Source of the DNA: an uncultured Bacteroidota bacterium
GTDB lineage: Bacteria; Bacteroidota; Bacteroidia; Flavobacteriales; Flavobacteriaceae
Length of the DNA: 64,000 nucleotides
Direction of reading: 5' to 3'
Assembly: GCA_902546095.1 (NCBI GenBank)
Contig: CACCIQ010000002.1
Location: 49,321-113,320, forward strand
The translations under genes were made by a program, and so were the position numbers. The notes beneath the pieces are model-generated. The model made no database searches and had not been told where the DNA came from. It worked only from the letters and a program-made list of their open reading frames with translations. Every line of letters starts with the position of its first letter. Within the stretch, counting starts at the first letter, position 1. Shown here piece after piece: positions 39,769-50,242 of this stretch.

Positions 39769-42167
39769 TAATTTCTGGGATATTTTTTTGGATTGTACTC
39801 ATGCATGATACGGTAACATGCCTCAAAGATGTCATCGATGGAAGGCTTAGAGAAATAATCTCCATCCGATCCATATGGTGTTCTGTGTTCTTTAGCAGTT
39901 AGGGTTATTGGTTTTGAATCTAAATATTTGAATCCATTATGATCCTCAATTAAAACTTTAAGAATAAATGATGATGCACCACCAGGATAGTCCTCATCAA
40001 CAATTAAAAGTTTGTTAGTTTTTTTAATACTTTCAACAATATCCTTGTTCAAATCAAAAGGTATTAACGATTGGATATCTATTAGCTCAATATTAATATT
40101 ATTTCTTTCTAATTCAGAAATTGTTTTTTCAACTAACTTTAGAGTTGAGCCATATGAAACCACAGTAATATCAGTACCTGGATTAATAATTTCAATTTTT
40201 CCCAAAGGAACAGTAAATTCTCCTAAATTTAATGGTTCTTTCTCCTTCAATCTGTATGCGTTTAAAGGTTCAATTATGAGAGCTGGGTCTGTACAAGACA
40301 TAAGAGTGTTATACATTCCTGAAGCTTGAACCATATTCCTTGGTGTTAAAACAAGCATTCCTTTTAATGAATTTAAAATCATACCCATGGGAGATCCTGC
40401 ATGCCACATCCCTTCCAATCTATGACCTCTAGTTCTTACTATTAGTGGAGCTAATTGTTTTCCAACAGACCTGTATGAAACAGTCGCTAAATCATCACTT
40501 AATGTTTGCAATGCAAACATTAGGTAATCTAAATATTGAATTTCTGCAATTGGTCTAAGTCCACGCATAGCTAGTCCAATACCCTCTCCAACAATGGTGG
40601 CTTCTCTTATTCCTCTGTCATCAACCCTTTGGTTACCGTATTTGGTTTGAAGTCCCTCCAAACCCTGATTTACATCTCCAATCTTTCCTGAATCCTCCCC
40701 AAATATTACAATATTTGATTTTTTAGTTAGTAGAGAATCAAAATTATTTTTAAGTATAATTCTTCCATCAACCATAGAGCTGTTATCTCCATAGTTAGGG
40801 CTTACATGCTTTACATTTAAAAAGTTATTTGGATATTCATTATACAAAAATGAACTATAAAGGGGTTGGACTTTGTCTCTATATTCATTTATCCAGTTAG
40901 AGAGTTTAATAAAACTTTGTTCACTCAATTTTGATCTTAAAATTTTCCTCGAAACAATCATAAGATCTTTCCTGCCAATTTCCCTTAACCTAATTAAACT
41001 ATTTGTAATCTCAATTAAATCATTTGATTTTTCAACTTGAATTATATTTTTTAAAATCTTCATTAATGAATTTCTTTCAGAGATAATTTGAGATTGAAAC
41101 AAGGTCCAAGCTTTTTCTTTTTCCTTTTTTACAAACTCTTTACATTCATCATAAACCTTATCTAATTCTTTAGATGTAAACAATCCATTTTCTAAAATCC
41201 ATTCTTTCATCTTGAGATTACAGTCATACGATTTTTCCCACTCTAGTCTATCTTTAGATTTATACCTTTCGTGAGATCCTGATGTAGAATGCCCTACAGG
41301 CTGGGTAAGTTCAGTTACATGAATTATTACAGGCACATGCTCATTTCTTGCAATATTATTAGCATGTTCATATGTTGAAATAAGACTAGGATAATCCCAT
41401 CCATTTACCTTCAATATCTCAAATCCTTTTTCTGTCTTGGTTCTTTGAAAGCCTTTTAATACCTCTGAAATACTTGATTTTGTGGTTTGATAAGAATTAT
41501 CCACTGAAATACCATAATCATCGTCCCAGATGCTTATAACTGCTGGAACCTGATGAACACCAATAGCATTGACTGTTTCAAAAAATAAACCTTCACTTGT
41601 ACTGGCATTTCCTATTGTCCCCCATGCTATTTCATTTCCATTATTAGATAGTTTTTTACAATTAAACTTACCAGACCTAAAATGCTTTGATGCCATAGCT
41701 AATCCCAATAATCTTGGCATCTGTCCTGAAGTTGGTGAAATATCGGATGAAATATTATACTGTTTTGTTAAATCAACAAAATCACCTTTATTGTCAACAA
41801 AAATACTACTAAAGTGAGAACCCATTTGTCTACCGCCTGACATGGGCTCTTCCTCAAAGCTTGTATTTGCATATAATCCAGAAAAAAATTGTTTTACAGT
41901 TAATTTATTTATTGCAAACATAAAAGTTTGATCTCTGTAATATCCTGATCTAAAATCCCCCTTGTCAAAAACTTTTGCCATTGCAATTTGGGGAAGCTCC
42001 TTTCCATCACCAAAAATTCCAAATTTTGCTTTTCCACTTAAAACTTCCTTTCTTCCAAGCAAACTTGCCTCTCGGCTAATTACTATGTTTCTGTAATCAT
42101 TTAGTATCTCTTTTTTAAAATCCTTATAGGAAATGGATTTTGTTAAAATTGAGTTTTTCATCGGCAT
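39765..42167 (-). CDS. Fused 2-oxoisovalerate/branched-chain 2-oxoacid dehydrogenase E1 (alpha+beta)
   Basis: 800 aa; E1-alpha GYYRDQTFMFAINK..GSHFSS..GTIGNASTSEG and E1-beta FGEDSGKIGDVNQGLEGLQTKYGNQRVDDRGIREATIVGEGIGLAMRGLRPIAEIQYLDYL. Confidence 0.88.
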   Translation of the reverse strand: MPMKNSILTKSISYKDFKKEILNDYRNIVISREASLLGRKEVLSGKAKFGIFGDGKELPQIAMAKVFDKGDFRSGYYRDQTFMFAINKLTVKQFFSGLYANTSFEEEPMSGGRQMGSHFSSIFVDNKGDFVDLTKQYNISSDISPTSGQMPRLLGLAMASKHFRSGKFNCKKLSNNGNEIAWGTIGNASTSEGLFFETVNAIGVHQVPAVISIWDDDYGISVDNSYQTTKSSISEVLKGFQRTKTEKGFEILKVNGWDYPSLISTYEHANNIARNEHVPVIIHVTELTQPVGHSTSGSHERYKSKDRLEWEKSYDCNLKMKEWILENGLFTSKELDKVYDECKEFVKKEKEKAWTLFQSQIISERNSLMKILKNIIQVEKSNDLIEITNSLIRLREIGRKDLMIVSRKILRSKLSEQSFIKLSNWINEYRDKVQPLYSSFLYNEYPNNFLNVKHVSPNYGDNSSMVDGRIILKNNFDSLLTKKSNIVIFGEDSGKIGDVNQGLEGLQTKYGNQRVDDRGIREATIVGEGIGLAMRGLRPIAEIQYLDYLMFALQTLSDDLATVSYRSVGKQLAPLIVRTRGHRLEGMWHAGSPMGMILNSLKGMLVLTPRNMVQASGMYNTLMSCTDPALIIEPLNAYRLKEKEPLNLGEFTVPLGKIEIINPGTDITVVSYGSTLKLVEKTISELERNNINIELIDIQSLIPFDLNKDIVESIKKTNKLLIVDEDYPGGASSFILKVLIEDHNGFKYLDSKPITLTAKEHRTPYGSDGDYFSKPSIDDIFEACYRIMHEYNPKKYPRNY

Positions 42168-42204
42168 TCAAATGTACTAAAATTATAAGTATATCTAATT
42201 AAAA

Positions 42205-42873
42205 TTAAAACCATCTACGAGTAAATAAATTTGTTAAATTTTCTGGATCAAATGTAAATACAAATCTTATTTTATTTGAGTATGAATTATCATCGAAATG
42301 TGATCCATTTGATGAATAAACTGGAAAAAATACTTCTAAATAATTTTCAATAATATTTATTCTCAAACCAGTATCATATCCAGAAAAAATTGGCTCTTTT
42401 TTATTTTTAAATAGTCCAAAGTCAAAATATGCTTCAAACCATTTCCAAATTGTTATTCCACTGTTTATTGATAAGATAAAATCATTAGGACTAAAATCAT
42501 TAATCTTAGATTTAAATGCACCCTCATATCTTATATACTGTTGAGAATAGAAGCCTGTATTTTCAGATCTGCCAATTAAAAAATTATCAAATAAATAATC
42601 ATTTGGGTTATCAACACTAAAATCGTATGAGCCATTAACATTACTATTCTTAAAAAACTTACCAATAAATAATCTTAGGTTATATTGTCTAAATTCGTTA
42701 AAAAAATTTCTGAAATTTAATGTAATTGAGTTCTTAATTATTTCATTATTTAACTGAATATCGTATGAATAAGAAAAACTTTTTTTTGCTCCTGGATTAG
42801 AATTTATATAACTAATATTTGTTATTCCATAATCATCTTTACTTGAATTTAAATCATCTTTTTTTGTTAACAT
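42205..42873 (-). pseudogene. C-terminal part of a frameshifted outer-membrane-barrel/M1-like protein (second frame)
   Basis: 222 aa beta-strand-rich, ends KIRFVFTFDPENLTNLFTRRWF; continues the 42854..44980 product after a +1 shift at an A7 tract. Confidence 0.6.
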
Positions 42874-44980
42874 TTATATATTTTAATCTAAAATACTGTC
42901 TATAGTTTGAGACTAGATTCTTATCTCTTTTGGTAAACAAAATTGTTGGGCTAATTCTAAAATAACTTTGGTTCGTATCGAAGTGAAACTTAGATAATGA
43001 TAAGTAATAGTTAGATGAAAAAGTTTTTGAATTATAATTTGTATAATTCAAATTGATATTACCAATTAGTTTTTCTGAAACAGTAGAATAAAAAGGAGAA
43101 AACATGTAGGTTAATGTTTTTTTGAATGGAGATTTATTTGTTAGTGTTATCCCAGGTGAGAAGCCATCATAAAGGTTGTATATAAATTGTGGTCTGTAGA
43201 AAATTTGATTTCTTGATGAATCATCTAGATCAGAAAAAAATGTAAAACTTGTTTTTAATCTATTTTTCTCTTGCAAATTGAGTGAATTGTTTTTGTAATT
43301 CCCATCAGAATAAAATTTTTCAGGATCAACAATAATTTCTTTAATATTAGTTAAATCTATAGTATCCAATTCATAATCATTAGTAATCCAAGTTCTAAAG
43401 ATTTCATTATCATTATTTCTTAAACTTAATGGAATTGGTAATGAAAATTCTTTGAATGTTTTATTTTTGACTGAGATTGATGATTTTTTTTTGTGAATCT
43501 TAAAGTCAGTTTGCCCACTGTAATTAATATAGATATCAAAAAACCAATCTAAACTAAATTGACTATTTTTCTCAAAATAATTTTTAATTTCATCATTGCT
43601 TGCAATGATTTTTTCTGAGGAAAAAATATCTGAAAGAGATGACATAAAACTGTCATTACCTATGTAACTTTTTAAAAGTTTTAATGAACTCAATGATTTT
43701 GAAGGGTTTCCCATTTTATAATTAATTCTAGTTAACTCATTGGATGGTTGGGATATCATTTGATTTAAATTTCTTCCTGCGACAAATTTATATCCCAATT
43801 TAAATTGGTCAGTAAATTTCATTAATGATAGATTGTGTTGCTTTATTAAAAAAAAGGTTGATAATTCACCCAATAATGGAAGATTTTTATAGTAAGTATC
43901 TATGTATTTTTCTAGGTAAAATAATTCCAATCCGGATGTAAACCAAAAAAATTCTCTCGTATTAATATTCAAAGATTTTGACAGTAAAATTTTGATGATA
44001 TTTTTAGTAAAATTTATTTCATTTAAAGAATTGTTTTTAAATGGATCTAAAAGTTTCGGTATTTCTGAATAGGGGTAGAGCGAATTTTTTTTAAACTGAT
44101 TTGTTTCAATTATTACTTTTTTTGATTCAACATCGAAATGATAAGAGCTAAAAAAATCATTGATGTTTTTAAAATTAGACTCATCCAATGAGAGTATTTT
44201 TTCTGAGTTGGTAATAATCTTAAAATTATTTAAATCAATAGATTTAAATTCTTCAACTTTTGAAAATATTAAATCAAAATCTTTTACTGATGAATCATAA
44301 AATTTCGATTCGATTTTATCTGCATATTGTTGTCTATTTGATTCAATTAAATTGGTTGCAATAAATAAATTTGAATCGTATTTGAGATTTAAATTTATTT
44401 TAGATTTTAATAAAAACTTATCATCCAATCCAAGATTTGAAAATTTTGTCCTTTTATCATTTAATATTGGTGCAAATCTGAAAAAACAATTTTTTAAATT
44501 AACATAATTGTTATTGGCTAAACCATAATCTAAAATGTAATTCGGAATTATTAAATCATATTCAAAAGTTATTTTAAGATTTTGAAATTGTCCAAGACTC
44601 TCTTTTAATGTAAGTTCAATTAAATCGTGATTATTAGTGACCCTTTTCCATATTACTGGATCGCCATTAATCAAAATAGACTTTATGACAGTTTTTCCTC
44701 TGTTATTATCTTCAGATTTTAGTATTGAAGAGTCATATTCACTATATAGTTTTTTTGCAAGTGGGGTATCCATAGAGGAATATGAATTATTCCAATCATA
44801 AACTATTATATTAGATAAATTATTTGTAAATGAATTATAAAAAATAGATTCTTGGACTACTTTTAGCTTTTTATCCTTAATGATGAATTCTGCATCAATA
44901 TTATGAATATGTTGAGAATTATTTTTAAACGATGCTAATAAAATTACAGCTAAGAAAAATTTAAAAAAAGTATATTTCAA
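42854..44980 (-). pseudogene. N-terminal part of flavobacterial M1-like (gluzincin-fold, no HEXXH) protein with start of a C-terminal beta-barrel; 3' end frameshifted
   Basis: 708 aa, signal peptide, REFFWFTSGLELFYLEKY at the position of the M1 W-x-x-E-G region, terminal barrel strands truncated by TGA directly after AACAAAAAAAGA. Confidence 0.6.
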
Positions 44981-44983
44981 TTT

Positions 44984-45658
44984 TTAGAAATTAGGGGCAA
45001 ATTTCTTCTTATCATAGAATTTTTTAAGTATTTCTATGATTTCATTTTTAGAATCAACAACTTCAAATAAAAACATTTCATCTTCGGAAATATTATTAAA
45101 TTTTTTACAAACAATATTTTTAATCCATTCAATACATCCAGACCAAAATTCAGACCCATATAGAATTACAGGAAATCTTTCAATTTTATGTGTTTGTATT
45201 AAAGTTATAGCCTCAAAGAACTCATCTAACGTGCCAAATCCACCGGGCATTACTACAAATGCTTGTGCATATCTAACAAACATTACTTTTCTAACAAAAA
45301 AATAATCAAAATCAATTACTTTATCCGAGTCAATAAAAGGGTTTGGCATTTGCTCATGAGGCAAATCAATATTTAAGCCAACTGAAACACCTCCAGCTTT
45401 TTGAGCTCCTTTGTTAGCAGCCTCCATTATTCCAGGCCCACCACCTGTAATAATGCCCAATCCTAACTTTACTATAGACTCTGAAATTTCAACTGTTTCT
45501 TTGTAAAATTTATTATCAGGCTTAGTACGTGCTGACCCGAAGATAGAAACGCATGGTCCTAGCTGAGAGAGTTTCTCATAACCCTCAACTAATTCTCCCA
45601 TTATTTTGAAGACAGACCAAGAGTCATGAGATTTTTCAATCCAATTTTCTGATTCCAT
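44984..45658 (-). CDS. LOG family (TIGR00730) protein
   Basis: 224 aa; GGGPGIMEAANKGAQKAGG, MPGGFGTLDEFFEA. Confidence 0.93.
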   Translation of the reverse strand: MESENWIEKSHDSWSVFKIMGELVEGYEKLSQLGPCVSIFGSARTKPDNKFYKETVEISESIVKLGLGIITGGGPGIMEAANKGAQKAGGVSVGLNIDLPHEQMPNPFIDSDKVIDFDYFFVRKVMFVRYAQAFVVMPGGFGTLDEFFEAITLIQTHKIERFPVILYGSEFWSGCIEWIKNIVCKKFNNISEDEMFLFEVVDSKNEIIEILKKFYDKKKFAPNF

Positions 45659-45659
45659 A

Positions 45660-48476
45660 CTATAAATTTAGCTCCTTTTTTATAAACGGACCGGTGACTG
45701 ATTTTTTATTCTTAAATATATCTTGAAGGTACCCTTCAAAAGTAATACTACCTCCATTTTTTCCACCTCCAGGACCTAGCTCAATAATATAATCTGAAAC
45801 TTTTAAAACATCGATATTGTGCTCAATAATTATAATTGAATTACCTTTTTCAGATAATTCAAAAATTATATCAAGTAAAACTTTAATGTCCTCAAAATGC
45901 AACCCAGTTGTTGGTTCATCAAATATATATAAGGTCTTTCCTGTATCTTTCTTTGACAATTCTGATGCTAATTTAATTCTTTGCGATTCACCACCAGACA
46001 ATGTTGTTGATTGCTGACCAAGAGTAATATAACCTAATCCTACTTTATTTAAATAATTTAGTTTTCTAATTATCTTAGGGTAATTCTCAAAAATTTCTGA
46101 TGCATCTTTAATTGTCATGTTTAAAATATCAGAGATTGATTTATTTTTAAACTTTACAGATAATGTTTCCTTATTGAATCTTCTTCCATTGCATGAATCA
46201 CATTCAACAAAAACATCAGGTAAAAAATTCATCTCAATTTTTTTCATTCCCGCACCCATACATTCTTCACATCTACCCCCTTTAACATTAAAACTAAATC
46301 TACCAGGCTTATATCCTCTAATGCTAGATTCAGGTAATTTTGAATATAAATCTCTAATCTCATTATACAAACCAGTATATGTAGCTGGATTACTTCTTGG
46401 TGTTCTACCAATTGGAGATTGGTTTATTTGTATAACCTTATCAATATTTTCAATACCATCTATTTTTTTAAATTCAAGTGGTTCTTTGCTACCATTAAAA
46501 AAATAATTATTTAATATTGGATAAAGTGTCTGATTAATCAATGATGATTTACCACTTCCTGAAACACCACAAACACCAACAATTTTACCCAATGGAATAT
46601 TTAATTTTATATTCTTTAAATTATTGCCATTACAACCATGCAGCGTTAGAAAATTATTATTAACAGGGCAATCGCTAACCTTCTCTATAATTTTTTTCCC
46701 ATTTAAATAATCTGCAGTTATAGAATTTGATTTTAAAATTTTAGAATATGAACCCTGAAACGTAATATTGCCACCATTTTTACCAGCACCTGGTCCAATA
46801 TCAATAATATGATCAGACTGGACCATTATTTCTTTATCATGCTCAACAACGATAACACTGTTATTTAAATCTCTTAATTTCTTTAATGATTTAATTAATT
46901 TATTATTATCTATTTGATGTAAACCAATTGAGGGTTCATCCAAGATGTACAAAACATCTTCAAGTTGTGAACCAATTTGCGTAGCTAATCTAATTCTTTG
47001 AGACTCTCCACCCGAAAGTGATTTTGTTTGACGATTTAAATTTAGATAATCTAATCCAACATCAATAATAAAATCAATCCTCTTTGAGATTTCATTGATA
47101 ATTTCAAAGGCAATTTTTCTCTTTTTTGGATTTAGCTTTTTTTCAAGAGAATCAACCCATATTTTTAGATCTGAGATATCCATCTGATTAACCTCAGAAA
47201 TACTCTTGTTATCAATTAAAAAAAACTGAGACTCTTTTTTTAATCTTGAACCTTTACATAAATCACAGTCTTCATTTTTCATGAATTTTTTAGCCCATGA
47301 TTTTATTTTTCTACTATCAACTTGAAAAAACTGATTCTCAATAAAGTTAACTACACCCTCAAAATCAATAGTGTATTCTCTTGTTAATCCTAATGATTTT
47401 GACAATACTTTAAAACTTTCTTTTCCTCCATAAAGAATAATCTCCAGTGCTTTTTTTGGAATTTTTTTTATGGGATCTTTGATGTCAAAATCATATTTGT
47501 TGGATATATTTTGAATTTGCTTAAAAACCCAATTTTCCTTGAATTCACCAAGAGCAGTAATTCCTCCTTTGTAGATAGATTTTGATTTGTCTGGGATTAA
47601 TTGATCTAAATCTATTGTATAAATATTTCCTAATCCATTACATCTATTACACATTCCAGCAGGTGAGTTAAATGAAAATGTATTCGGCTCCGGTTTATCA
47701 TAAGACACGCCTGTATCAGGACATATCAAGTTTTTACTATAGTATGAAAGCTCATCATCTTTAATTATTAATAAAGAATTATTTCCATTATACAAAGCAG
47801 TTGTTATACTCTCGCGAAGCCTTTGATCTGAATCATAATCATCAATAGTAAACTTATCAATCAAAATTTCAATATTGTGTATTTTGTATCTATCAAGTTC
47901 CATTCCCTCATAGATTTCAATTATTTCATCATCAACTCTCACCTTATTGAATCCCTGTTTTTTTATAGTAACAAATAAATCTTTATAACTTCCTTTTCTG
48001 GATTTAACAACAGGGGAGAAAATTGTTATTTTTTGATTTAAATATTTTTTTCTGATTAAGTCAAAGATTTCATCATCGTTGTAGGTAATCATTTTCTTTT
48101 TGGTTGAATAGCTGTAAGCATCAGATACCCGGGCAAATAATAATCTCAAGAAATCATAAATTTCAGTTGTTGTACCAACAGTAGACCTAGGATTCTTAGA
48201 TGTTGTTTTTTGTTCTATGGCAACAACTGGAGATAAACCACTTATTTTATCAACATCAGGTCTTTTTAAATCACCTATAAATTGTCTAGCGTAAACAGAA
48301 AAGGTTTCTATATATCTTCTTTGGGCTTCAGAGTAGATTGTATCAAATGCAAGGGAAGACTTACCACTTCCAGAAACACCAGTTACAATTACCAACTTAT
48401 TTCTTGGTATATCTAAATCAATATTTTTTAAATTATGAACTTTACAACCCCTGATAGAAATTTTATTACTCATCAA
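45660..48476 (-). CDS. uvrA: Excinuclease ABC subunit UvrA
   Basis: 938 aa; GVSGSGKSSLAFDTIYSEAQRRYIETFSVYARQF, two LSGGESQRI signatures, zinc motifs CxxC. Confidence 0.98.
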   Translation of the reverse strand: MMSNKISIRGCKVHNLKNIDLDIPRNKLVIVTGVSGSGKSSLAFDTIYSEAQRRYIETFSVYARQFIGDLKRPDVDKISGLSPVVAIEQKTTSKNPRSTVGTTTEIYDFLRLLFARVSDAYSYSTKKKMITYNDDEIFDLIRKKYLNQKITIFSPVVKSRKGSYKDLFVTIKKQGFNKVRVDDEIIEIYEGMELDRYKIHNIEILIDKFTIDDYDSDQRLRESITTALYNGNNSLLIIKDDELSYYSKNLICPDTGVSYDKPEPNTFSFNSPAGMCNRCNGLGNIYTIDLDQLIPDKSKSIYKGGITALGEFKENWVFKQIQNISNKYDFDIKDPIKKIPKKALEIILYGGKESFKVLSKSLGLTREYTIDFEGVVNFIENQFFQVDSRKIKSWAKKFMKNEDCDLCKGSRLKKESQFFLIDNKSISEVNQMDISDLKIWVDSLEKKLNPKKRKIAFEIINEISKRIDFIIDVGLDYLNLNRQTKSLSGGESQRIRLATQIGSQLEDVLYILDEPSIGLHQIDNNKLIKSLKKLRDLNNSVIVVEHDKEIMVQSDHIIDIGPGAGKNGGNITFQGSYSKILKSNSITADYLNGKKIIEKVSDCPVNNNFLTLHGCNGNNLKNIKLNIPLGKIVGVCGVSGSGKSSLINQTLYPILNNYFFNGSKEPLEFKKIDGIENIDKVIQINQSPIGRTPRSNPATYTGLYNEIRDLYSKLPESSIRGYKPGRFSFNVKGGRCEECMGAGMKKIEMNFLPDVFVECDSCNGRRFNKETLSVKFKNKSISDILNMTIKDASEIFENYPKIIRKLNYLNKVGLGYITLGQQSTTLSGGESQRIKLASELSKKDTGKTLYIFDEPTTGLHFEDIKVLLDIIFELSEKGNSIIIIEHNIDVLKVSDYIIELGPGGGKNGGSITFEGYLQDIFKNKKSVTGPFIKKELNL

Positions 48477-48512
48477 AAAATAATCTATGAAGATATGAAT
48501 AAATTACATGAT

Positions 48513-50198
48513 TTATTCTCCAGAAGCATAATCATCTCCTCTTGGATCCGCTGCAGCATAAATTTTCTTGTTTTGATCAATATATATTGCATCTACTCTT
48601 CCAATTGAGGAGGTTTTTGTATTAAAATTATAACCTAGAATTTTTAATGAATCTATAATTGTTTGTTTAAAAGCACCTTCCTCAAAATAAATTTTATCAG
48701 GAAGCCACAAATGATGAAATCTAGGATGATTCACTGCCTCTTTTAGATTATCATTAAATAAATAAATATTTAAAATTGTTTGTAAAACTGATGTAATGAT
48801 TGTAGGACCACCAGGACTTCCTAAAATCATTGAAAGCTTTCCATCTTTTTCAATTATAGTTGGCGTCATTGAACTCAACATTCTTTTTTGTGGTTGAACA
48901 GAATTAACTTTACCACCAATCAAACCATATATATTGGGACTTCCAGTCTTAATTGAAAAATCATCCATTTCATTATTCATAAAAAAACCAAGAGACGGAA
49001 TAATAATTTTAGAACCAAAGTTTGAATTCAATGTTGTGGTAACAGAAACTGCATTTCCAAATGAATCTAATATAGAATAGTGGGTTGTTTCATTAGATTC
49101 CTTGAATGAAATGTTACCAGGATAAATTTCACTTGATGGTTTTGGATTGGAAAAATCAATGGATTTAATTCTTTTGTTTAAATAATCAGTACTCACTAAA
49201 GAATTTATAATGTTTGTATCATAAAAATCTGGATCTCCCAAAAATCTACTTCTGTCAGCAAATGAAATCTTTTCAAGTTCAATTAAAGTTTTAATATAAT
49301 TTATATCTCTTGTCTTATAATTATCTAGTGAAATAAGTTCAATTGATTTTAAAATTTGGGACAAAACTATTCCACCTGACGATGGCAAGCCCATAGTAAT
49401 GATTTTTAAATCATCGAATTCAAAAATAAAGGGTTGCCTCCAGACTGGTTTGTAAAGCAAAAAATCTTCCTTTGTTAATATTCCTCCTTTTTTTGATACA
49501 TAATTAATTATCTCTTTTGAAATATCACCATTATAAAAACCTTCAACACCATTTTTAAGCAAATACTTTAGAGTTTTGTAAAGTTTATCATTAGAAAAGA
49601 TCATGTCTTTTTTGAAATCTTTATTAAAAAGACTTAGACTATCGCTATTAATCAGAATTTTACTTTTTGATGAGTTAAATAAATCTGCTTGTTTTTTTGT
49701 TAGTTTAAAACCATCTTTAGCCAATTCTAATGCTGGCTTAAAAATTGAATCTAACGGCAATGTTCCAAACTTTTCATAAACCTCAAATAAACCAGCTACA
49801 GTTCCTGGAACTCCAATTGATAAAGAACCTTCTCTACTTAAATTTTTAATGATATTTCCATTTTTATCCAAATACATATTCTCAGTTGAAAGTAATGGAG
49901 CTTTTTCTCTGTAATCAATACTGCCATATTGAGAATTACTAGTTCTGTATACCATAAATCCTCCACCTCCCAAATTACCGGCATTAGGATAAACAACAGA
50001 AAGAGCCAAATCAGTAGCTATCATAGCATCAAATGCATTTCCACCCATCTTTAATATCTTATGGCCAGCTTTTGTAGCCTCATATTTAGCTGTAACAATA
50101 GCAAAATTCTTGTAGTGATTTTCATAGTTATAATTTTTACAGGAAAAGGTTATAGATAATAATATAACTAGAAGAGTTTTTTCAAAATTATATAACAT
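48513..50198 (-). CDS. ggt: Gamma-glutamyltransferase
   Basis: GGNAFDAMIATDLALSVVYPNAGNLGGGGFMVY, ETTHYSILDSFGNAVSVTTTLNSNFGS; start trimmed from 50249 to the internal ATG. Confidence 0.93.
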   Translation of the reverse strand: MLYNFEKTLLVILLSITFSCKNYNYENHYKNFAIVTAKYEATKAGHKILKMGGNAFDAMIATDLALSVVYPNAGNLGGGGFMVYRTSNSQYGSIDYREKAPLLSTENMYLDKNGNIIKNLSREGSLSIGVPGTVAGLFEVYEKFGTLPLDSIFKPALELAKDGFKLTKKQADLFNSSKSKILINSDSLSLFNKDFKKDMIFSNDKLYKTLKYLLKNGVEGFYNGDISKEIINYVSKKGGILTKEDFLLYKPVWRQPFIFEFDDLKIITMGLPSSGGIVLSQILKSIELISLDNYKTRDINYIKTLIELEKISFADRSRFLGDPDFYDTNIINSLVSTDYLNKRIKSIDFSNPKPSSEIYPGNISFKESNETTHYSILDSFGNAVSVTTTLNSNFGSKIIIPSLGFFMNNEMDDFSIKTGSPNIYGLIGGKVNSVQPQKRMLSSMTPTIIEKDGKLSMILGSPGGPTIITSVLQTILNIYLFNDNLKEAVNHPRFHHLWLPDKIYFEEGAFKQTIIDSLKILGYNFNTKTSSIGRVDAIYIDQNKKIYAAADPRGDDYASGE

Positions 50199-50242
50199 AT
50201 GATTGATAAATATATAATATTCGAATTGTATATTTGAAAAAA

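Noticed and set aside
39765-42167. Fused E1 alpha/beta 2-oxoacid dehydrogenase as a novel fusion
   Set aside because: Single-chain alpha-beta E1 proteins of about this size are, to my knowledge, common in Flavobacteriia, so it is not reported as novel.
46117-46506. 129-aa antisense ORF within uvrA
   Set aside because: Antisense to a highly conserved gene; no domain or independent promoter seen. The same applies to the other 60-120 aa antisense ORFs in the track.
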